Source of the DNA: Schistocerca nitens
Taxonomy: Eukaryota; Arthropoda; Insecta; Orthoptera; Acrididae
Reading direction: 5' to 3'
Length of the DNA stretch: 64,000 nucleotides
Assembly: GCF_023898315.1 (NCBI RefSeq)
Contig: NC_064616.1
Span: 702,241,389-702,305,388, forward strand
This document shows, in pieces, positions 11,220-22,679 of the stretch. The position numbers were made by a program, and so were the translations under genes. The notes beneath the pieces were generated by a model. That model did not search any database and was not told the origin of the DNA. It worked only from the letters and a program-made list of their open reading frames with translations. The stretch's first letter is position 1; every line of letters starts with the position of its first letter.

Positions 11220-11480
11220 TTGCTGGCAGAGAGCCTGTGCCTAGGTACGAGTAGCGCTGCTGTTGTTGACACGCCGTTGCTGGCGACGGCGCGGCGCGGC
11301 GCGGCGCGGCGCGGCGCGGCGCGCGCGGCGCTCGATGCGAAGCCGCCTGACGTCAACTGCCGCGGGCGCTTACCGTTCCTGTTTATATAACAGTCTTGTT
11401 TCGCGAAGGGATTACCGTCTCCTACACAGCACTGAGCACTCGCCAACACTGCAGTCAGGACTCGCCGAGCGCCACCACGT
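11220..11480 (+). promoter_or_regulatory. CpG-rich promoter-like segment
   Basis: A GC- and CpG-dense patch sits in otherwise AT-rich DNA. It contains a perfect CRE palindrome TGACGTCA at 11348-11355 and a TATA-like TTTATATAA at 11392-11400. About 30 bp further on is plausible start-site sequence. The arrangement (CpG block, CRE, TATA) could be a polymerase II promoter of an LTR element or of a host gene. No downstream coding exon was recognised. The reading frames here (for example 11063-11491 minus, rich in Arg and Ala) are by-products of the GC repeat. Confidence 0.35.
11289..11331. repeat. (GCGGC)n microsatellite
   Basis: A short tandem repeat of GCGGC units, about eight copies with one GCGC slip, lies inside the CpG-rich segment. 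Confidence 0.95.
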
Positions 11481-11799
11481 TCATATTGCAACTCTGGCTA
11501 CTCAGAATTCTATGCTGCAAGAGGAGAGCAACGACAGGACGGTCGTCAGAACGGCCATTAAAACATAGTTTCCTCCTATATATGAGAAGTAAACTCACTG
11601 ACAACATATTTTGTGGTTTTAGCATTGAAGAACAGTGCAGCTGATTATGTGCAATATTTTGTTGACATTCACCACAATTAATAGAAATCATTTAGCAACT
11701 GAACTCATCAAACGCCAGTGGTGATAGCTTGACAGGCGGAAAATAGAAATAAGAGTATCTCACATTTTGCATATTCACCTAACGTCTATTCGTTACTTA

Positions 11800-12849
11800 T
11801 CTCTATGTATGCAAAGCGAAATGTCCCGACTGACTGACTCATCATTGCCCAGGGCCAACTGCTAAGGACAGAAATTTCAAATCTGGAGAGGATGTTGATT
11901 TTATACTGCGGGCGTCGTATAAGAAGGAATTTCTCGAAATTCCACCGCTAAGGGGCTGAAATAAAAATCTGAATTTAGCTTCTCGGCTAGAAACTAAAAG
12001 CACATGTTTTACAGTTTTTAGAAATTCAATCCCTAAGGGGGTGTAATGAGATCCGATTGATTTAATGGTTCATCATTGGCCAGTCAGACTGCTGGGAATA
12101 GAAATGTTAAAGTTCTATAGGGCCTTGGTCGTGTAGTGCAGGCATCGTTCAGAAAGGGATTATTCGAAATTCTTTTCCTACTGGGGTGAAGTGAGGAATG
12201 AAAAGTTTTCTGAAAATACGTTGCTATTATGGCAATTTTGAAGCTAGAACGTCGAAAATGGGTATTTCCTTCTCGGTAAGGAATAAAAAAATCTACATGC
12301 TTGAGCATTTTTGGAAGTTCAGCCACTAAATGGGTAAAACAGCGGATGAAAGTTTATTTTGAAAATAAATCATCATTAAAGAACTACTGATGCATTTTTG
12401 AAATGAAATCTCTGAAAATCTGTATTGTATTCGGATTCTTGTTTAGAGATGTAAAAAAAGTGTTTCAGTGTTTTTCTGAAAATTCAACCTGTAAGAGGTT
12501 GTCTATTTCCATGAAAATATTTCGTCATTTTAAAAAAAGATTTAAAGCTAAATCTATCAAACTGGTATTTTATACTAAAGAAGTATGTGTTAGAGAATGA
12601 ATGTTTTTATGGAACTATCATCACTAGAATACAAAAGGTAGGATTAACAAAGATCTCCGACTCCAACTACGAAGATCACTTTTTGGTAAGACGTTCATCC
12701 CGAAAAAAACATGCATCTATAGCCTTAACTAGGGTGAAAAGTTTAGAAGATGTAATTTATGAACAACAAAAAAATTCGATTAAAGAAAAGCGAAAAAGTC
12801 TGTGCAGGCCACACATTGTATTCGATCGAAGCAGCGGGTGCTAAGCTAG
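11800..12849 (+). mobile_element. Helitron-like non-autonomous element (candidate)
   Basis: The 3' end GCGGGTGCTAAGCTAG followed by T resembles the CTAG(T) terminus, after a CGAAG..GCGGG stretch, that I associate with insect Helitrons. The proposed 5' end is TCTCTATGTATGCAAAG, preceded by A. The interior holds repeated degenerate blocks (for example AAATTC..CC.CTAAGGGG at about 11945, 12030 and 12180) in a mostly AT-rich background. No Rep/helicase coding was seen, so it would be non-autonomous. The 5' boundary is weakly supported. Confidence 0.4.
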
Positions 12850-15310
12850 TATATCTGGGTGTTCGGAAATTCCCTTTACAAACTTTGTATGCATTAACAC
12901 TAAATATTACGTGTTTACATTATTTCAAAACAAAAAAGAATCCAGCGTACTGTACTTACAGAAGTCATTACTTTCTGAGGCCACAGTAGTTACTGTGGTT
13001 GGTCCATAAGACGGTCGTTAAACGAATGTGGATCTTTTAGTGCCGCGTACCATAGGGAATTGTGTTTCGAACGTGCACATGTATTCTTCCAAATATAATT
13101 CTACCCCTAATGGGAAATTCCGAAAAAAATTTCAGTAGTCATTGGCAGATTAACATATTATACTAGAGTGTGTGTCATCTACAGGCAAGGAAGGACCAAT
13201 ATCACAGTTGACTAGAAATAAAATATAACGGGAAAAAATGAAAGAATCAACTGAACACGCAACGTTCGCAGTTTATACAGATGCTGTTGAAGTCGTCGAC
13301 AAACATGCCAGTGCGTACTAGGGCGAGATGTATATGTTTGACATTTGTGATATCAGCGTTAGATGCGGTAGCACACAAACCATTATCGTAGACCAAATGT
13401 TCAGTTGCTTGAAAATACTCCTGTGGTATATAGAATTCATTTATGACTTTTTGTCAACCAAGTTTTGGAGAGAGGACTGCCTTTGTCTGGTGGAGATTCA
13501 TGCTGTTGTGGTGAGTCTACAATGAATAAAGTATTGGTTGAACCATTTCAATTTATTTCCCGTGGTGAAACTTACTTATTGTGACAACGTTGGACTGACA
13601 GTACTTTGTTGTCATCGCTCCACGAGTGGGAATCGAGCCATGTGCTTGCGAGTCGTAAAATGGAAGCTTTTATGTTGTTCATATTTGATTCAATGGAAGT
13701 TGATTATAGCGTCGTACATTATATTTCCAATTCATCGTGCTGGCAATTCGTAGATGTTACCCTTTTCGGAAGTATAAAATAGTTCTTACATATTCAAGTA
13801 GTTTTTACATATTCAAGAACCGTGAGATGAAAATATGATGTTTCTATTGTTTGTCGTGAATCTGTATGTTGTGGGCTTCAGTACCTGTGCGAGGTTGTAA
13901 AACATTTTACATGTGTCCAATTGCAATACAATTACTTATCAATTTATGTCTTGCGGATTTGTTTCAACGTATACCTTTTCATCCCTCGTATTAAGCCACT
14001 TGAGTGTGCCACATTGTACTTGCGCCATCTTGTAACTTCATGGCATTGCTTTACTATTCAAACCCACTCAGGGTAAATCAGAAATCAATCACTTAATTCC
14101 GATGTCAAAACGTACTGACAACAATAAGCGACTTTTCTTGGCATGCTATTAGGTTCCAGGTCCAATCAAGATAGGTGAATGGGAGCTGTTTCTTTGATAG
14201 CTGTTGGTTATACACCGTGCGGATAGATTTTACACATTATTTTGTTGCTACGTGAAAGTGACATTCCTCAACTATTTTTTGAATCTGATGGTTTATAGGT
14301 TCTTTATATACTCTGGCACTAATTACAAAACCAAGGCAACATACTCATTGCATCCCTGGATGCTATGAGCGGAAAGCAAACACAGCACTAACTTTGCGAT
14401 ATTAAAGTATAAGCAATGGAAGTCCATTTCTGTCAGTTGAGATGAATTACGAAATTATGCGCTACTGTGTGTGACAATTTCTGATCCACTTACTTTACGA
14501 GTCGGGTAGCGTTTCCTAAACGTTTTTCATAGGCCAGAGAACGATACTTCTTACATAGCTTGATGTTTTCAGGACTTGGTTATCACTACTTATGGGAGTA
14601 GTCTTTGGTCTTTATCCCAACGCACATCTTTCAACTGTTCGGCTGTTACTTATTAATAAATTCGACCTCTGAACGAGAACAGATAGAAACGAGTTTACAG
14701 TGAATAGTCACAGACCTATAAAAACAGAGTTTCAGTAAAAATTTCGTAGATTGTCATTCAGTTAGCCAGTTACAGGTGAAGTATTCACGATTTCTTTTTT
14801 TTCAAAGTTAACAATTCAAATACAAAAATCAATCTCGAAAGCCATCTGCTTACGGGTAGTAACATAACTGCCGACTATGTAGTCGGAAACGTTGATGTAC
14901 TAAAGGTCGAAATTTAAGAACGTTTAATTAAAATCCAAAATTGTAAATGACTGAGTAATGAAACTCGAAACCGAAGTGCATTAAGAATCAGAGCACACCC
15001 GTTGAATACAGAGTGAAACAACTAAGACAAGTAATCCCAAATGCAGTCGTATTGTTAAGTATTCCCCTCGTTTCAGAACATCACTACGTGAAAACTACAA
15101 GATATATTGAAGAAGATAGATATCAGTAGCTAGAGCATCTACTCAGGTTTCGATTCGTAATGCGCGATTGGTGCCGATTCACTAGAGTCAGGCATGTCGG
15201 AATATTTAGACAAAACATCTGCACCAAGATGTCACGCCTGCAGATGGGCAACCAAAAGAACAGATTTCCGAAGTGGGCCGCTGTCACGGCTTCTCAGGCA
15301 AGTCGTGTCA
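12850..15310. other. No recognised feature
   Basis: This is AT-rich sequence with no protein motif, SINE head or long inverted repeat that I can identify. The frames at 13328-13753 are short and unremarkable. Confidence 0.55.
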
Positions 15311-15321
15311 GCGACTTCAGT

Positions 15322-15528
15322 CGAAAAAAAAAAATGGTTCAAATGGCTCTGAGCGCTATGGGACTTAACTTCTGAGGTCATCAGTCCCCTAGAACTTAGA
15401 ACTACTTAAACCTAACTAACTTAAGGACATCACACACATCCATACCCGAGGCAGGATTCGAACTTGCGACCTTAGCGGTCGCGCGGTTCCAGACTGTAGC
15501 GCCTAGAACCGCTCGGCCACCCCGGCCG
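15322..15528 (-). repeat. SINE-1 full length, with TSD
   Basis: This is a minus-strand full-length copy with an A-rich end at 15324-15334. The target duplication GCGACTTCAGT is at 15311-15321 and 15529-15539. Confidence 0.94.
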
Positions 15529-15539
15529 GCGACTTCAGT

Positions 15540-16955
15540 GGACTGCACGCACATATTTTCGTTTGGGTCGTCACCAACGGTGCCCGTAGTGGACATTTCT
15601 GATATGAGTTAAAAACTCGGCGAGGTAATGTATCCACAGATACGAGTCTATATCCTGTATGTCTTGTAGTTTTGTCTTCTGAAAACACGGAGGTGGTTGT
15701 GAATAACCCTGTATATAGAAAACAAGTAAATATAACTTTGTATTCTGCAATATACAGACAAATACGACTTGTTACAGACGCCAAGAAAGAATTCCACAAA
15801 GTGGTGCTCGGGTTCGAGTCCACTACCATAAAGCGCCGTTGGATTAGCTGGAGAACGTAACGTTACTGTCAGACTTCGTTCCTGTCCGGAGATTTTCCGA
15901 GCCAGCCGTTCCATAAACACAGAAAAGTTCGTTAGTTGCAGACCCGGCCAATGAGAAATCCAGTACAGATTCGATGTATTCAAAGAATTCGTCAACAATG
16001 GGTTCGTGTGACGCATTCCGAACAGATCTTTTGTTTCATCCTCTAGTTGAAGCGGTCTGCTCGAGCAGTGACTTATGTAGAGTCAGGAACTGAATGAACA
16101 GAAGTACTGCAAAAGGATGGAATGGTTCCTGATCAAAAAGTCTTGGTTCAAAAACGCAATCGCTTTATTGCTCGTAATACGACGCGTTTCGGACTTAGCA
16201 TTCTTCTGATATCTAGAAGCAACGTGATGTATATAGATAGAAAGGTTACAGGATGTATACGTAACAATCATAAGCAGAGTCAGGGACGTTTCAGTGAAAT
16301 AACAGCTGAACTAATAATGGAGCAGAAGGAATTGCAAGTGGGAATACTTGGGAGAGGATTTTCAGTTCCAGAATTCGCTTTACAATCAAGGGAAACCACT
16401 AGAAAACCTTGATCAGAATCGGGGTGTGGGAACTATTTTTAATTTAATTATGTGACAAAATGCTCGCGGCTGATAAATTAAGGCCTGTGTATGTGAAAAC
16501 ATTTTTTTTATGAGTGTGTATGGTAAATCGGTGAATTGCTGGGCATGTGCAGTGTACATGTATCTGTTTGTCTAGCGTACATGGCAGTGGTCTATATAGA
16601 CCGTTTGACGCCAGACGGTTTGTACAGCGCAGTCGGCGTCGGCAACGGCCGCTAGCCCAGCGGACTGCCTTTGTCGAGCGATATGCTCTATACTAGTCAT
16701 ACCAATAGCTTCACCCAGCGGTAGATCAAACATTCACTGCCGAATGAGGAAACTACATGTAGTGTCGTACGTTGTTACACACACCACGCTAGGACCCTCA
16801 CGCCGAGATCCAACAGCTGGACCAGGTGCCTGTAAGAATCCCAGAGGCCGCTCGCCAGCCAGGCGGTGAGCACCAGCTTCCAAGGGAAGGCCAAGGTGAA
16901 GGCAACGCCTCCAGTGCAGTGGAGCGCCTGCGCGATTTACGTACAGCGCCGACAG
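15540..16955. other. No recognised gene
   Basis: The longest frame here is 122 residues on the minus strand (15648-16016). It shows no motif I recognise and no codon bias that I can defend. The GC content rises around 16590-16950 without a visible gene or repeat signature. Confidence 0.5.
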
Positions 16956-16956
16956 C

Positions 16957-17837
16957 ATGGACTCACAAAGGCACCGTAAGAACTTCCCGCCACTGATTTT
17001 ATTCATATTGGGAGCACGACTAGGACTTCAACGTATGTAAATAGGAAAACGCAACTCAGGACCGCTTTCGAGAAAAACGTTTATGAGAACTTTGTACGGG
17101 CGCTACCATTCATCCCACGAGTCCGCAGCTGGGCGAGTAAGCACTTGGTTTCAGAAACGTGAGGTCTCTGGATCGAATCTCGCCAGCGGTACCTTTTTTT
17201 CAATGCCACTTAATTCTAACAACAAGTTTATTATTTTCATAATCTTTATCTTGGAGAAAGAAGAATAATGTTTTATGGTAAGGAGACTGGAAATAAAAAG
17301 ACGATACGCAAGTTCATTCAACCAAATCAGTACAGCCATTTTACTCATATTACTGTACCGACATTTATGCAAGTATAATCAGTAATCTACGGAGCACTAC
17401 ACGAATCAGGATCATACTGATCGTAAAAACGAGGAAAACAATAATTACTACGACGCAACGCAAATTTTGTTTACATTCATAAAGATTTCCCGGTCATCAC
17501 AAACTTCGTGGCGTAACACACATTTCTGTTGTCCGAATGACGTGGGAATGGAATAAGAAGATAAAAGGAATTACCAGCAGCGAGATTCAATAGATATCCA
17601 GAGACCTCGCTTTTATGAAACCAAGCGCTTACTCGTTCGGCTGCATACGCCTTGAAAACTGGTGCCGATACAAAATATATAAAGACGCCTCAAATTTTCA
17701 AACATTATTTTCTCGAAAACGGTTGGGCGTTACGTCTTCCTGATTACATATGCTGAGGTCCTAATCGCGTCCTACTCATGCTGTCAATATGAATAAAATC
17801 GGTGAGGGAAGTTCGCACGGTCCTCTTGTGAGTCCTG
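16957..17837. mobile_element. Foldback (long inverted repeat) element
   Basis: The left arm (about 16957-17215) and right arm (about 17575-17837) are inverted copies. Shared blocks include GGACTCACAA, GATTTTATTCATATTG, GAGTAAGC.CTTGGTTTCA and GAGGTCTCTGGAT. The arms have diverged by indels. The roughly 350-bp spacer carries no recognisable coding. No target duplication was resolved, so the outer limits are approximate. The structure suits a non-autonomous foldback or MITE-like DNA element. Confidence 0.65.
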
Positions 17838-18096
17838 TGTTAACCCTTGAGCCACATTCCTCGAGTTCATGCTACGCTTCAATTACTGTGCTTCTAGTAT
17901 ACGATAATCGCCTGGAGTTGGACTGTTTCAAAGATTTATGGATTGCGGTAAGAGACGTATCACCAGAGTTGCTGTTTTGCCACCGAGTTGAGTAGCCTTC
18001 CATAATAAATACCTATGTGTGTTTCTACATTTGGTATCTTGTCTGCTCGAAGTTTCATCTCCCACAGCAGCCGAACCCCCAGGACGCAGAACAATG

Positions 18097-19289
18097 TGCA
18101 CTGAATTGCCAAAGAAACTGGTGTAGGCATGCGTATTCAACTACAGAGATACGTAAACAGGGAGGAAACAGCACTGCCGTCGGCAACACCTATATGACAA
18201 CAAGTGTCTGACGCACTTGTCAGATCGGTTAATGCTGCTACAATGGCTGGTTATCAAGATTTAATTGAGTTAGAGAGTGGTGTTATAGTCGGCGCACGAG
18301 CGATGGGGCACAGCATCTCCGTGGTACCGATGAAGTGGGGATTTTCCCGTGCGACCATTTCACGAGTGTACCGTGAATATCAGGAATCCGGTAGAACATC
18401 AAATTTCCGACATCGCTGAGGCCGGAAAAAGACCCTGCAAGAACGGGACATACGACGACCGAAGAGAATCATTCAGCGTGACAGAAGTGCACCCCTTCCG
18501 CAAATTGCTGCAGATTTCAATACTTTGCCTTCAATAAGTGTCAGAGTGCGAAGCATGCAACGACACATCATAGATACTGGCTTTCGGAACCGAAGGCCCA
18601 CTCGTGTACCCGTGATGACTGCACGCAGAGCTCTATACCCCGCTTGGGCCCGTCAACAGCGACATTTGACTGTTGATGATTGGAAACATGTTGCCTCTTA
18701 GGTCTCATTTCAAATTGTATCGAATGAATGGACGTGTACGGGTATGTCAGCAAATTGTATCGAGCGAATGGACGTATACGAGTATGTCAGCAGGGGAAGG
18801 CACTGCAGTGGTGTGGGACGTGTACAGTTGGGGTGATATGGGACCCCTGATACGTCTAGATACGACTGACAAGTGACACCTACGTAAGCATCCTGTCTGA
18901 TCACCTGCATCCATTCATGTCCGTTGTGCTTTCTGACGGACTTGGGCAATTCCAGCTGGACAATGCGACACCCCCACACGTCCATAATTTCTACAGAAAG
19001 GCTCCAGGAACACTCTTATGAGTTAAACACTTACGCTGGCTGTAAAACTCTCCAGACATGAACATTATTGAGCATATCTGGGCTGCCTTGCAACGTGCTA
19101 TGTAGAAGAGATCTCCTCGTTCTCTTACGGACTTATGGACAGCCCTCCAGGATTCATGGTGTCAGTTCCCTCCAGCAGTACTTCGGACTTTGCTTTAGCC
19201 CATGTCACGTGTTGGGGCACTTTTGAGTGTTCGCGGCGTTCCTACACGATATTAGGCAGGTGTACAAGTTTCTACGGCTCTTCAGTGTA
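18097..19289 (+). mobile_element. Tc1-like element with TIRs, degraded
   Basis: The outer ends are imperfect terminal inverted repeats: TGCACTGAATTGCCAAAGAA at 18097 against GTTTCTACGGCTCTTCAGTG near 19289, flanked by TA-rich DNA. The transposase begins at ATG 18243 (MAGYQDLIELESGVIVGARA) with a helix-turn-helix at WGFSRATISRVYREYQESGR. Stops follow. Degraded DDE-domain pieces include FQLDNATPPHVHNF at about 18950-18990 and NIIEHIWAALQRAM near 19070-19100. A 40-bp tandem duplication lies at 18711-18790. It cannot make a functional protein. Confidence 0.8.
18711..18790. repeat. 40-bp tandem duplication
   Basis: Two adjacent 40-bp units (18711-18750 and 18751-18790), both beginning CAAATTGTATCGA, differ at a few positions. 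They are internal to the Tc1 relic and postdate its assembly. Confidence 0.93.
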
Positions 19290-19918
19290 TATACATAGTG
19301 TCCCGATTTTCGCTAAGTTGTGAGTTATAGTAAACAATGTTATGAATTCGCTGATGTACATAAATAAGTTTTGCAGTTATAACTGCCGAATTAATACGCC
19401 GACCTTTTTAAAAAATGAAGCAGATAAACTGATAATGAGAATATCAGCCTTGGAAACAATAAAACTGATATATCCTGAAGATCAATAGCCCTAAATCTAC
19501 ACAGATGACTCGGTTGAAAACGAAAGGGATGTTGGCGTAGGAATACGCACCAAAATTTTCTCTTTATATCAAACTTTCCGATTGCACCGCACAAATTTTG
19601 AAGGTGAAGTTGAAGCCATCAGAACTGAAATAAGTCATCTAAACAACTTTTTACACACATTCGACAAAGCAGTCATACTTTGTGATTACAGAGCAGCAAT
19701 ATCAGCCAAAACACGTCAACACGCAAGATCCGAGAAATCAGCAAAACAAGTAATTAAGTCACTACAGTGGAAGAAGAAGAAGACAACTGCAATTCTCACT
19801 GTAGCTTAGATGGACTGGAAAAGTAGATTTTCTTTCCATAAAAGGCAAAAAATTAAGCAACTTGGAGAAACTAACAGGCAGTTTGCAGTGATACGGTGTG
19901 CCGCGCTATTAACAACTA

Positions 19919-21240
19919 CGAGGTGCGGCTAGAAAAAAACCGGACTGATGCTGGAAAAAACATTTATTTACAATTATTTACAATTTCATGTTATCTCCTT
20001 CAATGTACTCTCCTCCTCGGTCTCTACACCGCTCCATGCGAATTTTCCACTGTTCATAGCAATGCTGCAGATCATTTTCGGTAAGTCCATACATTACTTC
20101 CGTCGCTTTTTCTTTTACTGCTTCAACAGTCTCAAATCTAGTTCCTTTCAAAGCTGACTTGACTTTAGGGAAAAGAAAAAAGTCACAGGGGGCCAAATCA
20201 GGTGAGTAGGGTGGATGATCTAAGATGGGAATGTTGTGTTTTGCCAAAAACGTCTTCACTGACAACGCACTGTGAGCTGGGGCATTGTCTTGGTGAAGGA
20301 TCCATGACTTTTTTCTCCACAAATCGTTCCGTTTTCTCCGTACTCGCTCACGTAGGGTAGCCAGGACGCTAATGTAGTAATGCTGATTCACTGTTCGTCC
20401 CTCTGGTACCCAATCAATGTGCACAATCCCTTTGATGTCAAAAAAAAAAACAATCATCATTGCCTTGAATTTCAATTTTGACATTCGTGCTTTTTTTTGT
20501 CGTGGAGAACCAGGAGTTTTCCAATGCATCGATTGGCGTTTAGTTTCGGGATCGTAAGTAAAAAACCACGATTCATCGCAAGTAATAACATTTTGTAAGA
20601 AGGTGGGATCACTTTCAATGTTTTCCAGGATGTCAGAACAAATCATTCTTCGGCGTTCCTTCTGTTCAATTGTGAGACACTTTGGAACCATTTTTGAACA
20701 CACTTTGTTCATGTTGAAACTTTCATGAAGAATCTGCCTAACACTTTCCTTGTCAACTCCTGTTAACTCAGACACTGCTCTGATTGTTAAACGGCGATCT
20801 TGTCGAACAAGTTTACCGATTTTTTCAATGTTTGCATCAGTTTTTGCTGACAATGGTCCGCCAGTGCGAGTGTCATCACTGGTGTCTTCGCGGCCATCTT
20901 TAAATCGTTTAAACCACTCAAACACTTGTGTTCGCGATAAACAATCATCGCCGTACACTTGTTGTAACATTACAAACGTTTCACTTGCGGATTTTCCTAG
21001 TTTGAAACAAAATTTGATGTTAACACGCTGTTCTTTCTGTACACCCAACATTTTCCGACGCACAGACAAAACGTCAACTACTTAAAACAGACGCCACGGG
21101 CAAACTGAGTGCAGGAGGCAGATGAAACTCGAGCAGTAGGCGGAGCGAGAGTCACGTGACAGGCCACGCGACTTACTCCTTATTGCATTCGTTTTATTGT
21201 TTCACCAGTACTAGTCCGGTTTTTTTCTAGCCACACCTCG
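19919..21240 (-). mobile_element. mariner element, complete (DD34D)
   Basis: A 1322-bp element is bounded by 28-bp terminal inverted repeats starting CGAGGTGCGGCTAG (left) and CGAGGTGTGGCTAG (right, read inwards), with one mismatch. It is flanked by TA at 19917-19918 and 21241-21242, the expected mariner target duplication. It contains one long transposase frame and is inserted in the RNase H LINE. A second copy is at 39943-41272. Confidence 0.96.
19978..21051 (-). CDS. mariner transposase, intact
   Basis: This is a 357-residue cut-and-paste transposase that would act in the nucleus on the flanking inverted repeats and insert at TA. I start it at the ATG at 21051 (MLGVQKEQRVNIKF). The frame is open six codons further upstream but without an ATG. 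Helix-turn-helix domains occupy roughly residues 8-110. The DDD catalytic triad is complete: D159 in VITCDESWFF, D255 in LHQDNAPAHS and D290 in SPDLAPCDFF. I count 34 residues between the last two, so it is DD34D. WVPEGRTVNQ precedes the second Asp. Length matches the family norm of about 345-355. It resembles the vertumnana-type subfamily, from memory. No internal stop is present, so it may be functional. Confidence 0.95.
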   Translation of the reverse strand: MLGVQKEQRVNIKFCFKLGKSASETFVMLQQVYGDDCLSRTQVFEWFKRFKDGREDTSDDTRTGGPLSAKTDANIEKIGKLVRQDRRLTIRAVSELTGVDKESVRQILHESFNMNKVCSKMVPKCLTIEQKERRRMICSDILENIESDPTFLQNVITCDESWFFTYDPETKRQSMHWKTPGSPRQKKARMSKLKFKAMMIVFFFDIKGIVHIDWVPEGRTVNQHYYISVLATLRERVRRKRNDLWRKKSWILHQDNAPAHSALSVKTFLAKHNIPILDHPPYSPDLAPCDFFLFPKVKSALKGTRFETVEAVKEKATEVMYGLTENDLQHCYEQWKIRMERCRDRGGEYIEGDNMKL

Positions 21241-21580
21241 TATTTTAAGATGAATTAAAAGGATCCAATTAAATTTCATGTGAGTGAAAGAGCTAGAAAA
21301 GCCTCACTGACAACTCATTAGTACCCAATGGAACAAGTAGAGAACCAGTAGCCATATTCCGTTTTATTACTGGGGATGAATGTTTGGCCGTCAACATGTA
21401 TAAGTTTTCTATTCTGTCGTCTCCAGAATGTGTTCTGTGTCACAAAACTGCCGCGATCAGGAGCAAAGAATATTTAAAGGAGTTTACTAAATTATGTGAT
21501 TGTAATTCAGAGATAACAGTTTTATATTGTGAAGCAACAAGACGAATGACAAACAGTCAAGTGGCAGAACATTAAAATAA

Positions 21581-22339
21581 TAATATAAGTGGACTGTATA
21601 CTCTTTTCCTTAGCAAAGGAAGAGTCTTTGAAAAGATCTTCAGCGACATAAGTTGGTCAAATAGTAACAAGGTGAGGGCGTCACGAATCACAGCCCCGCT
21701 GTCAGGAAATCCTCTGTCCCATTGTGACTGATGTATACAGCCAAGCAATTCAAGTATAGTTAGTGTGTTTATTATTATGACTGTCATATCAGAAGTTTAA
21801 GATGCTGACATTGACAATACATGCTATAATGCTATTCGTGACAGGCAAGACTCTAAGTTGGATATCATCAAGACTTACCACAGGAAAGCTTACACGGCAT
21901 TTCACGTATTCAGGACCCGTTGCTATTTCCCTGTAAACAACTTGTTTTAATTTTGTCCACAGACAAAAGTACAGATGTGTTCATTATGATGAACAAGCAA
22001 GTGTTTCATTCTTCGAACTTTTAATTTCATGAAATTATTATACAAGGTCTGCACTTGCAAATGGGGTGGGCTTGACACAATCAGGGTAAACTTCAGGATG
22101 CAACCTAATCGTTGTTCTAAAAGGTTGGCGACTTAAAGCACAAAAGAAAACCATATCCACTTCTTAGTCTTACTTTCCTAGTAAGTTGTATGAGCACTAC
22201 AATAGCAGTGCACAGACTGATGGGCTTCAAGCAAATAGGTAAACACACAGATCGTACCTGAGTTACGAATTTGTTTACATTTGATACATTAGGGCAGAAG
22301 TTCGTGGGATCTCTTCTGCCGACAGTGGGACAGAGGTCT
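21581..22339. other. No recognised feature
   Basis: This holds short frames only. No SINE head, transposase motif or inverted repeat was identified before the SINE-2 copy. Confidence 0.5.
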
Positions 22340-22491
22340 TAATGTTCAAATGTGTGTGAAATCTTGTGGAACTTAACTGCTAAGGTCATCAGTCCCTAAG
22401 CTTACACACTACTTAATCTAAACTATCCTAAGGACAAACACACACACCCACGCCCGAGGGAGGACTCGAACCTCCGCCGGGACCAGCCGCA
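22340..22491 (-). repeat. SINE-2, truncated, with TSD
   Basis: This is a second tRNA-related SINE family on the minus strand. It shares only the general plan and the TCATCAGTCC-type body motif with SINE-1. The B-box region reads GAGGTTCGAGTCCTCC on the minus strand. GACAGAGGTCT at 22329-22339 and 22492-22502 is the target duplication. The outermost head is missing. Confidence 0.9.
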
Positions 22492-22679
22492 GACAGAGGT
22501 CTAAATGATGGCTTACCAGCATGAACAGTACGATCAAGTGAAGTCCCAACGGCAGTAGGTTTGAGCATAACATCACTTGCACTGTCTACCGGAACAAAAT
22601 AAGAAGTGATACCGCATACTTTAGGTTCGGATCACTTGCCAATTAAAATTCTTAATAAACGAAGAGTGTAGCAACCTAG

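Larger units (their letters stand above)
19400..21580 (+). pseudogene. RNase H-bearing LINE (I/Jockey-Loa type) 3' fragment
   Basis: This encodes the C-terminal ribonuclease H region of a non-LTR retrotransposon. IYTDDSVENERDVGVGI holds the first acidic position. GEVEAIRTEISHLNNFL carries the catalytic Glu. VILCDYRAAISAKT carries the next Asp. After the mariner inserted at 19919-21240, the element resumes with FRFITGDECLAVNMYKFSI, SPECVLCHKTAAI and YCEATRRMTNSQVAEH. That is the Cys-rich tail seen downstream of RNase H in such elements. It is 5' truncated and contains stops. This class, unlike the CR1/L2 LINEs nearby, degrades its own RNA strand. Confidence 0.75.

Noticed and set aside
11063..11491. 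142-residue minus-strand frame and overlapping 101-residue plus-strand frame
   Set aside because: The Arg/Ala runs come from the GCGGC microsatellite and CpG-rich DNA. No protein family is recognisable.
21052..21069. Six-codon upstream extension of the mariner transposase
   Set aside because: It would start at TTG. The ATG at 21051 gives the family-typical N-terminus and length.
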